From Lutibacter sp. (GTDB lineage: Bacteria; Bacteroidota; Bacteroidia; Flavobacteriales; Flavobacteriaceae), in NCBI GenBank assembly GCA_004195315.1, contig SDWL01000006.1, forward strand, positions 1 through 22,165: 22,165 bases of DNA, read 5' to 3'. Both the position numbers and the translations under genes were made by a program. This document shows, in pieces, positions 15,928 to 22,165 of this stretch. Under the pieces are notes generated by a model that was not told where the DNA came from, made no database searches, and saw nothing but the letters and a program-made list of their open reading frames with translations. Each line of letters starts with the position of its first letter. The first letter of the stretch is position 1.

Positions 15928-17148
15928 ATGAAGACATTAAGAGTTTTTAGAAGTTTAATTAAAGATGGCTTTTTAGAGGTAACTCATGGGAGTAGAGCCT
16001 ATCACATTTGGATGGCAGTTTTATCTTTTATTATGTTGTTTGGGATGTACAATTATAGCATTCAGCTTGAAGAAGGATTGAGCGCTACTGGTATGACCGA
16101 TCGTGTTAGTTGGGGATTGTATATTTCTAATTTTACGTTTTTAGTTGGTGTCGCAGCAGCAGCTGTAATGTTGGTTTTACCGGCTTATGTACTTAAAAAT
16201 ATAGATTTTAAACAAGCAGTTTTAATTGGTGAAGGACTGGCCGTTGCAGCATTATGTATGTGTTTGGCTTTTGTAGTTGCTGACATGGGTGGCCCAGCAA
16301 GATTATGGCATATGTTACCCGTAATTGGAGTTTTTAACTTTCCAAATTCAATGCTTACTTGGGATGTATTGGTGTTAAATGGATATTTGTTTATTAATAT
16401 TACAATACCAATGTATATTTTAGTAATGCGTTACCAAGGGAAAGTACCAAACCCAAAAATTTATATACCTGGTGTGTTTTTATCTGTTTTTTGGGCAGTT
16501 GGAATCCACATGATTACTGCTTTTTTATATCAAGGTTTACAAGCAAGACCATTTTGGAATAATGCTTTATTAGGACCTCGATTTTTAGCATCAGCCTTTG
16601 CAGCAGGACCAGCATTAATTATTATTGTTTTAGCAATTATTAGAAAGTTTACAGCATTTAAAGTGCCAGATAATACTATTAAAAAAATTAGTATGATTGT
16701 TACTGTAGCTGCTCAAATTAATTTAATAATGTTAATTTCTGAATTGTTCAAAGAATTTTATGCACCAACACATCACAGTATTAGTGCGGTATATTTATTT
16801 TTTGGATTGGAAGGGAAAACAGCATTACTACCTTGGATTTGGACATCTATAAGTTTAAATGTTGTGGCAACAGTTGCATTAACATTTCATAAAGTACGAA
16901 GCAATTTGAAAATATTATATGTGTTATGTGGAATGTTGTTTATTGCCATTTGGATAGAGAAAGGATTTGGATTAATTGTTCCTGGTTTTATTCCTGGACC
17001 TTGGGGTAAAATTGCTGAATACACTCCAAGTTTGGTTGAAATTTCAGTAACTCTTGGAATCTGGGCAATGGGAGCATTTATATTTACAATTTTGGCAAAA
17101 ACTGGAATCGCAGTTGAGCTGGGACAAATTGTTTATAAAAAGAAATAA
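15928..17148 (+). CDS. NrfD/DsrP-type quinol-interacting membrane protein
   Basis: This 406-residue integral membrane protein has about nine to ten hydrophobic helices and the NrfD-family features RVSWGLYISNFTFLVGVAAA (about 59-78) and DMGGPARLWHML (about 119-130). Length and pattern are closer to the longer HybB/DsrP/ActC branch than to short 8-helix NrfD. The family binds menaquinol in the membrane and hands electrons to a periplasmic Fe-S partner. It is the last gene of the nitrate reductase operon, 206 bp after its Fe-S partner, and no napC or napGH is present. It therefore probably provides the quinol oxidation site for nitrate respiration. Start ATG 15928 gives the conserved RVFRSLIKDG N-terminal segment before helix 1. 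Confidence 0.92.
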   Translation: MKTLRVFRSLIKDGFLEVTHGSRAYHIWMAVLSFIMLFGMYNYSIQLEEGLSATGMTDRVSWGLYISNFTFLVGVAAAAVMLVLPAYVLKNIDFKQAVLIGEGLAVAALCMCLAFVVADMGGPARLWHMLPVIGVFNFPNSMLTWDVLVLNGYLFINITIPMYILVMRYQGKVPNPKIYIPGVFLSVFWAVGIHMITAFLYQGLQARPFWNNALLGPRFLASAFAAGPALIIIVLAIIRKFTAFKVPDNTIKKISMIVTVAAQINLIMLISELFKEFYAPTHHSISAVYLFFGLEGKTALLPWIWTSISLNVVATVALTFHKVRSNLKILYVLCGMLFIAIWIEKGFGLIVPGFIPGPWGKIAEYTPSLVEISVTLGIWAMGAFIFTILAKTGIAVELGQIVYKKK

Positions 17149-17196
17149 ATGCAATTACTATACAAAGTATAAGGCTCTCGATTTAGAGAATGTTTT

Positions 17197-17859
17197 TTAT
17201 ATCAATCCATTATTGTTGGAAACTCTAAATAAATCGGAATAATGAAAATTACGTTCTTGTTTTAATTTTGAAATAATTTTTAAAAATAGGAGCGAAGTAA
17301 TAAATGCATCACCTGAAGCTGTATGTCTATCGTGTTTTGGAATATTGAATTTGGTGCATAAAGTATCTAAAGAAATATGAGTTTCTTTTACACCTTCTAA
17401 CTTTTTATACAAAATTCCAGTATCAATATTTTTATTCTTCAATTTTGGTAGGTTTAATCTTTTTAATGCAATATTTATCATTTCAATATCAAAAACTGTA
17501 TGATGAGCAACTAAAACAGCATTCCCTATATAATTAATGAATTGTTTAATAGCTTCATTTTCATCGATTTTAAGTAAGTTTCCTCCTTTTAATATTCCGT
17601 GAATTTCAACTGTTTCAGCCTTAAATTCATCTTGTTTTAAATAAACTTCAAAACTATCTGACACTTCTATTATATTGTTAAAAATACCAATAGCACCAAT
17701 CGATAAAATCCGATCTGTTGAAGTTTCTAAGCCAGTAGTTTCTGTATCAAAAACAATAAATCGGGTATTTTCAATAGTTTTTGGTTGTGGAGTTTTAAAT
17801 TTCTTTAAATATTTATTCCAAAAAACAGGATATTTTTTATTTTTAAACCACGAAAACAT
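17197..17859 (-). CDS. DnaQ-like DEDDh 3'-5' exonuclease
   Basis: This 220-residue protein has the complete DEDDh nuclease site: Asp38 and Glu40 in IVFDTETTG, Asp124 in VAHHTVFDIEM, and His179 with Asp184 in HTASGDA. It resembles the epsilon/PolC-type proofreading domain but stands alone, so it is a free exonuclease acting on single-stranded DNA ends, RNA or small nucleic acids; the substrate cannot be read from sequence. Its start codon overlaps the stop of the upstream DUF294 gene by one base (TAATG), indicating translational coupling. From memory, this exonuclease plus DUF294 pair commonly neighbours acs and VC_2705-type symporter genes in other bacteria, suggesting a role tied to that system. 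It converges with the nrfD-like gene, 48 bp away. Confidence 0.92.
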   Translation of the reverse strand: MFSWFKNKKYPVFWNKYLKKFKTPQPKTIENTRFIVFDTETTGLETSTDRILSIGAIGIFNNIIEVSDSFEVYLKQDEFKAETVEIHGILKGGNLLKIDENEAIKQFINYIGNAVLVAHHTVFDIEMINIALKRLNLPKLKNKNIDTGILYKKLEGVKETHISLDTLCTKFNIPKHDRHTASGDAFITSLLFLKIISKLKQERNFHYSDLFRVSNNNGLI

Positions 17860-19778
17860 TACATCATTTGGGATAAATTATACCTAATATTTAATAACTC
17901 TTGAATGTCTTTTATAGGTTTAAAGCATCCTTTTAGTTTTAATTTTTCTGATTTGTTTAATTTGTTAAGTTCAATATATCTCCCAGAATCGTTATATTTT
18001 ATTCCTTGCTTTGTCCGGTAGCGTAATAGTATTTTAAAAGAATCAATACAAGATAAATATAAATCTGCATTTTGAGGCTCTATTTTTACTAATTTTCTAA
18101 ATCTAGCAATTGTATTGTTTTTGTCCTTAATATCTAAAGATAAAGTAAGTAATCTTGCAGCATCAATTAAAGGCATTAAGGCTCTACTTTTTATATCAAA
18201 TTGATCTTTATGTTCACCATCATGCTCTACTAAAAACTGTCTAAAAAAACCAAGAGGAGGTGGGTTTCTTAAAGCATTTCCCCCCAAGAAATTTAAAAAT
18301 ATTTCATACGTATGAATAGATTTAAAAATACTATCAGACATTTTAGATACCAACTCTTTATCACCATAAATTAAATTGTAATCAAAAAATATGGTGCATA
18401 ACATAATTGAATCTTCAGATGGTTTAGTAATCCAACTGTTAAATTGGGTTTTCCATTCCGTTAATGATAAGCACCAATTAGGATTGCTAGCCATCATATC
18501 AGCTGGGCAGTATTTAAATCCAATTTTGTGAAGTTTTTCAGTAACTTTTTCTGCAAGAAGTAAAAAATAGGTTTTTGTGGTTTTATAATTTTCTGTAGAA
18601 ACATCTTCAAAAACCAAAGCATTATCTTGGTCGGTAATTAGGAGTTGTTCTTTTCGGCCTTGGCTTCCTAATGCTAACCAACCAAATTTAACTGATGGTT
18701 GAGTTTCCATTTCTGCTAAAGAAAGTTCTATAACTTTTATAGTAATTGCATCATTTATTTCTGAAATAATTTTTGAAATAAATATTATGGGGATACTTTG
18801 TTCTATATAACCTTTAAGTAGTTTTGATGCTTTTTCTTTTATATATTTTAATTTTGCTGTGTCTTTTGCACGTTTTATTTCCTTTATTAATACAGATGGA
18901 TTATTGCCGTGCATAACAACAATATCATGTTCAGATAAAATGCCAATTAAATCAGAGGTTGGTTTTCCATTTTCAGTAATACATAAATGTGTTATTTTAT
19001 GTTTAATCATTTGTATTTGAGCTTCAGCAATGGTAATTTTTTTTGAAAAAGTGATTACTGGAGATGACATTATTTTAGAAACATTTTCGTCAATAGAAAC
19101 CAATCCGGTTGCTATTTTTAAACGTAGATCTTTGTCGGTTATAATTCCAATGGGGTTTTTATCTTCAACTATTAAAATAGAACCTACTCTTTTTGAACTC
19201 ATTTCTTGAGCAGCTTCTTTAATAGTACAATGTTGTGAACAGGTTATTGGGTTTTTACTAAATTCAGCTGTTCTCACTTCTGAAAAGTTAGAATTTATGG
19301 TTTCAAGTGTCTCAACATTGGCAAATAAATGACCATTATTGGTTTTGGCATAAGGTGTTTTTATGTTTGAAGAAAAACTAGCGATTATAAATTTTTGTAC
19401 TTTGCCATTAATTTTTATTATTTCTTTTAATAAATCAACTGAAATGGCGTATAAAATAGATTCTTCATTGGCTTTAGCACTCATTAAATAATGATCGTGT
19501 TGTATTAATGGTCTTAGTCCAAAAATATCGCCTTCATCACATATATCAACTAATATTTGATCATTTTCTAAGGTTCTATATAAACCAATAGCACCATCTT
19601 TTACAATATAAAAATGTTGATGTGGATTTTCTTCTTGCTTGAATACAAAGTTTCCTTTTTCAACGTAGGTTACTTTGACTTGTGAAGCAATATGAAGTAA
19701 TTGATCTTTTTCTAAAACATCAAAAGGAGGAAAGTTTCTTAAAAAATCGTAAATACGCTCAGCAATGGTGTTTTTCAT
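17859..19778 (-). CDS. cNMP-binding / CBS pair / DUF294 nucleotidyltransferase-like signalling protein
   Basis: This 639-residue cytoplasmic protein has four modules. Residues about 10-135 form a cyclic-nucleotide-binding (Crp-like) domain, with the loop DEGDIFGLRPLI. Residues about 174-290 form a pair of CBS domains (VGSILIVEDKNPIGIITDKD and HLCITEN...IGILSEHDIV). Residues about 335-480 form a DUF294 nucleotidyltransferase-like domain with GSQGRKEQ (from Gly371) and Asp383/Asp385 in TDQD, like the GlnD active site. Residues about 500-639 are the DUF294 C-terminal helical domain. It probably senses nucleotides and may modify a protein, as GlnD does; no target is known. It is the first gene of a two-gene unit with the exonuclease. 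It could be the missing output partner of the receiver-only regulator upstream, but that is speculation. Confidence 0.93.
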   Translation of the reverse strand: MKNTIAERIYDFLRNFPPFDVLEKDQLLHIASQVKVTYVEKGNFVFKQEENPHQHFYIVKDGAIGLYRTLENDQILVDICDEGDIFGLRPLIQHDHYLMSAKANEESILYAISVDLLKEIIKINGKVQKFIIASFSSNIKTPYAKTNNGHLFANVETLETINSNFSEVRTAEFSKNPITCSQHCTIKEAAQEMSSKRVGSILIVEDKNPIGIITDKDLRLKIATGLVSIDENVSKIMSSPVITFSKKITIAEAQIQMIKHKITHLCITENGKPTSDLIGILSEHDIVVMHGNNPSVLIKEIKRAKDTAKLKYIKEKASKLLKGYIEQSIPIIFISKIISEINDAITIKVIELSLAEMETQPSVKFGWLALGSQGRKEQLLITDQDNALVFEDVSTENYKTTKTYFLLLAEKVTEKLHKIGFKYCPADMMASNPNWCLSLTEWKTQFNSWITKPSEDSIMLCTIFFDYNLIYGDKELVSKMSDSIFKSIHTYEIFLNFLGGNALRNPPPLGFFRQFLVEHDGEHKDQFDIKSRALMPLIDAARLLTLSLDIKDKNNTIARFRKLVKIEPQNADLYLSCIDSFKILLRYRTKQGIKYNDSGRYIELNKLNKSEKLKLKGCFKPIKDIQELLNIRYNLSQMM

Positions 19779-19813
19779 AAAGAATATTTAGTGAGATATA
19801 AATACTAAATTTA

Positions 19814-19821
19814 CAAAAATA
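19814..19821 (-). promoter_or_regulatory. Candidate -7 promoter element for DUF294-exonuclease unit
   Basis: Read on the minus strand this is TATTTTTG, matching the Bacteroidota -7 consensus TAnnTTTG, 35 bp before the start codon of the DUF294 gene. No good TTTG is seen at the expected -33 distance, so confidence is low. Confidence 0.35.
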
Positions 19822-19849
19822 TGTTGTTAAAAGAAGTTCTTAAGCATAA

Positions 19850-19883
19850 AAAAGCTCATCATATTTATTTATAATGAGCTTTT
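19850..19883 (-). terminator. Rho-independent terminator after acyltransferase gene
   Basis: A 10-bp perfect inverted repeat (19850-19859 with 19874-19883) with a 14-nt AT-rich loop lies about 55 bp past the acyltransferase stop. Read on the minus strand it is followed by a run of T (19848-19853 complement). Confidence 0.75.
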
Positions 19884-19937
19884 AAATTTACACAGATTTT
19901 AGGATAGTATCATTTTTACAAATATTTATGGGTTACT

Positions 19938-20687
19938 TTAATTCCAATCTTTTCTAAACCGAATTAGTTCTTCATCAATTTGTTTTTTTGTAATTGCAAT
20001 TAGTTCATCTACATCCTTAGAAAATATGGGTTCTAAATAACTTACCTTAATTTCGGTTCTCCATTTTCCAAAACATCTTAAAAAATGTGGAACAAAAGTA
20101 TCGTCACCAATCCAAGCATCATCAATGTTTTTATAATCTACCGCAACAGGTATTACAGGAACACCTAATTGAGCTGCCAAAACAAATGCACCTGGTTTAA
20201 ACTTAATAGTAGTTGGTTTTATATGAGTAGTTCCTTCAGGAGTGTTTAATATTGAAAATCCATTCTCTAAAACTAATCGAATTTCATTTATAGTTTCAGT
20301 TCTACTTTTTTTATCTTCTCTCTTTACAAATATAACACCAGTAGTTTTACAAACATTTCCTATTAAAGGCCAAGATGCTACCTCTTTTTTCCCAATCGGA
20401 TAAGCTAAAATATTTTTTAAAATAACCAATGGATCAAAATAGCTTCTATGGTTTGAAATAATTAAACCTGAAACTTTGGGTTCATTGCCATAAATTATAA
20501 TTTTAGAACCTAAAACAATGTGTAAAAGTCTAATTATAAATCTTCTGTAAATAATTCCACGTTTAAGTTTCTTCTTTTTATTTTTATAAAATAAATTGGT
20601 TAATAATAATGTACTATATACAATTAAAGTAATGAGTATAAAAAGCATTAATCTAATAGCTGCTAAAAGAGTTTTAGGTATTATCAT
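19938..20687 (-). CDS. Lysophospholipid acyltransferase family protein (PlsC-like)
   Basis: This 249-residue membrane-associated protein has an N-terminal hydrophobic helix (about 7-33) and the acyltransferase motifs in order: NHRSYFDP (His80, Asp85, the HX4D catalytic pair), GVIFVKRED (117-125), and PEGTTH (Glu151-Gly152). The family transfers acyl chains to lysophosphatidic acid or related lysolipids in phospholipid synthesis, on the cytoplasmic face of the membrane. Its start codon immediately follows the stop of the M42 peptidase gene (TAAATG on the minus strand), so the two are co-translated. Whether it is the main PlsC or a specialised lipid acyltransferase cannot be decided here. Confidence 0.9.
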   Translation of the reverse strand: MIIPKTLLAAIRLMLFILITLIVYSTLLLTNLFYKNKKKKLKRGIIYRRFIIRLLHIVLGSKIIIYGNEPKVSGLIISNHRSYFDPLVILKNILAYPIGKKEVASWPLIGNVCKTTGVIFVKREDKKSRTETINEIRLVLENGFSILNTPEGTTHIKPTTIKFKPGAFVLAAQLGVPVIPVAVDYKNIDDAWIGDDTFVPHFLRCFGKWRTEIKVSYLEPIFSKDVDELIAITKKQIDEELIRFRKDWN

Positions 20688-21773
20688 TTAATCAAAATAA
20701 CTAAATGTTTCCCCATCTTTAATAGAAAGCAGTGTTTCATAAATTAATTTAATTACATTTTCCACATCATCTTTATGCACCATTTCTACTGTAGTATGCA
20801 TATATCGCAGCGCTAATGAAATTAATGCTGAAGGAACACCACCATTGCTATACGCAAAAGCATCAGTATCTGTACCTGTTGCACGAGAAGATGCTAAACG
20901 TTGAAAAGGAATTTTATTTGCTATCGCTGTATCAACAATTAAATCGCGTAAATTATGCTGAACAGATGGAGCATAGCTAATAACGGGTCCTTCACCTGAA
21001 ATTGTTTCACCTTCTTTCTTTTTGTCAATCATTGGTGTTGTAGTGTCATGACAAACATCTGTAACAATGGCAATATTTGGTTTTATACTTTGAGTAATCA
21101 TTTCAGCACCTCTTAAACCAATTTCTTCTTGTACAGAATTTGTAATATATAATCCAAAAGGAAGTTTTTTGTTGTTTTCCTTTAACAAGCGCGCAACTTC
21201 TGCAATCATAAAACCACCCATTCTGTTATCAAGTGCTCTACAAACAAAGTTGTTTTTATTTAAAATAAAGAAAGTATCAGGATAAGTAATAACACAACCA
21301 ACATGAACTCCTAATGCTTCAACTTCTTCTTTCTTTTTGCAACCAACATCAATAAATATGTTATCCAGTTTTGGAGTTTCTTCTTTTCCGCTTAAACGAG
21401 TATGTATTGCTGGCCACCCAAAAACACCTTTTACAATACCTTTTTTAGTGTGAATATTTACAATTTTTGAGGGTGCTATTTGATGATCGCTTCCGCCATT
21501 CCTAATCACATATATTAATCCTTCAGGTGTAATATAATTAACATACCAAGAAATTTCATCAGCATGTCCTTCAATAATTACTTTAAATTTAGCATCAGGA
21601 TTAATAACTCCAACAGCTGTTCCATAGCTATCAGTAATAAAGGTGTCAACATACGGTTTTAAATAATCCATCCAAATTTTCTGACCTTCACTTTCATAGC
21701 CAGTAGGTGAGGCATTATTTAAGTACTTTTCTAAAAAAGTAATCGATTTTTTATTTAATATTTTTTTACTCAT
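20688..21773 (-). CDS. M42 family metallopeptidase (FrvX-like aminopeptidase)
   Basis: This 361-residue cytoplasmic dinuclear metal aminopeptidase shows the family residues: His70 and Asp72 in IEGHADE, bridging Asp182 in RALDNRMGG, catalytic Glu216 with Glu217 in QEEIGLRG, Asp239 in VTDVCHD, and His326 in RYMHTTVEM. The family forms large tetrahedral dodecamers that trim short peptides. The start ATG 21773 gives MSKKILNKKSI, matching the usual flavobacterial N-terminus. Unusually for this phylum, a G-rich stretch resembling a Shine-Dalgarno sequence (GGGGGTGGAG on the minus strand, 21776-21785) stands 2 bp before the start, probably too close to act as one. It is followed directly by the acyltransferase gene. 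Confidence 0.94.
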   Translation of the reverse strand: MSKKILNKKSITFLEKYLNNASPTGYESEGQKIWMDYLKPYVDTFITDSYGTAVGVINPDAKFKVIIEGHADEISWYVNYITPEGLIYVIRNGGSDHQIAPSKIVNIHTKKGIVKGVFGWPAIHTRLSGKEETPKLDNIFIDVGCKKKEEVEALGVHVGCVITYPDTFFILNKNNFVCRALDNRMGGFMIAEVARLLKENNKKLPFGLYITNSVQEEIGLRGAEMITQSIKPNIAIVTDVCHDTTTPMIDKKKEGETISGEGPVISYAPSVQHNLRDLIVDTAIANKIPFQRLASSRATGTDTDAFAYSNGGVPSALISLALRYMHTTVEMVHKDDVENVIKLIYETLLSIKDGETFSYFD

Positions 21774-21800
21774 AACTCCACCCCCATATATATTATATAA

Positions 21801-21829
21801 AAAAGTGCCCTAAATAACTAGGACACTTA
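21801..21829 (-). terminator. Rho-independent terminator after gpmI
   Basis: Arms 21803-21812 and 21819-21828 pair over 10 bp with one mismatch around a 6-nt loop. On the minus strand the hairpin lies 4 bp past the gpmI stop and is followed by a T run (complement of 21799-21804). Confidence 0.7.
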
Positions 21830-21832
21830 TGT

Positions 21833-22165
21833 CTATTTCTTTATTAATGACTTACCTGTCATTTCAGTTGGTTGTTCTAACCCTAAATATTCAAGCATCG
21901 TTGGTGCAACATCAGCTAAGATACCACCTTCACGAATTTTAATATCCTTATCAGTAATGATTAATGGTACTAAACTTGTAGTATGTGCTGTAAAGGCACT
22001 TCCATTTTCATCTAACATTTTTTCAGCATTTCCATGATCTGCAACAATAATAGCTACTCCACCTTTATCTAAGATAGCGTCTACTACTTTTCCAACACAT
22101 TCATCTACTGTTTCAACTGCTTTAACTGCTGCTGGGATATTTCCTGTATGTCCAACCATATCACA
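21833..22165 (-). CDS. gpmI: 2,3-bisphosphoglycerate-independent phosphoglycerate mutase, C-terminal part
   Basis: The frame is open to the window edge, so only the last 110 codons are visible and the gene begins outside the window. The glycolytic enzyme interconverts 3- and 2-phosphoglycerate using two Mn2+ ions. Seen here are CDMVGHTG, IIVADHGNAE (metal-binding Asp and His), TAHTT (metal-binding His) and the closing LADVAPTMLEYLG, ending with a Thr-Gly-Lys-Ser-Leu segment. Details such as AVKAVETVDECVGKVVDAIL and DKGGVAIIVADHGNAE read more like Firmicutes GpmI than the flavobacterial forms I remember, so this may be a transferred gene or a foreign piece. Identity as GpmI is secure. Confidence 0.93.
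   Translation of the reverse strand, partial: CDMVGHTGNIPAAVKAVETVDECVGKVVDAILDKGGVAIIVADHGNAEKMLDENGSAFTAHTTSLVPLIITDKDIKIREGGILADVAPTMLEYLGLEQPTEMTGKSLIKK

Noticed and set aside
13998..17148. Alternative complex III (Act operon)
   Set aside because: There is no second NrfD-like subunit, no pentaheme ActA and no fused ActB molybdopterin-like domain; the genes follow napDA directly.
17173..17197. Possible terminator between the convergent nrfD-like and exonuclease genes
   Set aside because: Only a 4-bp CTCT/AGAG stem precedes the T run; too weak to call.
17054..17242. 62-aa plus-strand frame overlapping the end of the nrfD-like gene
   Set aside because: It is mostly a shadow of the nrfD-like gene in another frame and then runs through the convergent intergenic gap into the exonuclease end; its composition is not protein-like.

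Overview
The window is AT-rich (roughly two thirds A+T) and looks like a chromosome segment of a marine-type Flavobacteriaceae bacterium (Bacteroidota). This rests on protein-level resemblance of the M42 peptidase, symporter, acetyl-CoA synthetase and CbrA-like kinase to flavobacterial forms, the near absence of Shine-Dalgarno sequences, and promoter candidates of the Bacteroidota TAnnTTTG type. I saw no tRNA, rRNA, CRISPR array, insertion sequence or phage gene.

Left part (1-10489, all + strand): a short-chain carboxylate (acetate/propionate) uptake, sensing and activation locus. It starts inside an outer-membrane beta-barrel (porin-like) gene. Next come a DUF4212 small subunit and its VC_2705-type sodium:solute symporter, closed by a hairpin terminator. 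A second transcription unit follows: a 64-aa membrane peptide, a CbrA-like protein (solute-symporter domain, STAC linker and histidine kinase in one chain), a receiver-only response regulator, a 75-aa membrane peptide, and a 1274-aa acyl-CoA synthetase. That last protein is an in-frame fusion of a complete PrpE-like (propionyl-CoA synthetase) unit and a complete Acs (acetyl-CoA synthetase) unit. A strong terminator ends it.

Middle part (10490-17148, + strand): a periplasmic nitrate respiration operon. A spacer of about 250 bp carries a candidate CRP/FNR-type palindrome and promoter. It is followed by napD, napA, a NapB-like cytochrome that appears internally duplicated (four CXXCH instead of two), a tetraheme lipoprotein, a Tat-targeted four-cluster Fe-S protein and an NrfD-type quinol-interacting membrane protein. 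No napC, napG or napH is present, so the multiheme/Fe-S/NrfD trio probably carries electrons from menaquinol to NapAB. A 206-bp gap between the last two genes holds a highly structured repeat/RNA-like element.

Right part (17197-22165, all - strand): a DEDDh 3'-5' exonuclease overlapping a cNMP/CBS/DUF294 signalling protein. As I recall, these two often neighbour acs/VC_2705-symporter genes in other bacteria, so they probably belong functionally to the acetate locus. Then come a PlsC-like acyltransferase directly abutting an M42 aminopeptidase, and the 3' end of gpmI. The gpmI fragment reads more like a Firmicutes protein than a flavobacterial one, which raises either transfer or a contig-joining question.

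Taken together, the locus couples import and activation of acetate/propionate (electron donor and carbon source) with nitrate reduction (electron acceptor). That is a coherent arrangement for a bacterium oxidising fermentation products at low oxygen.
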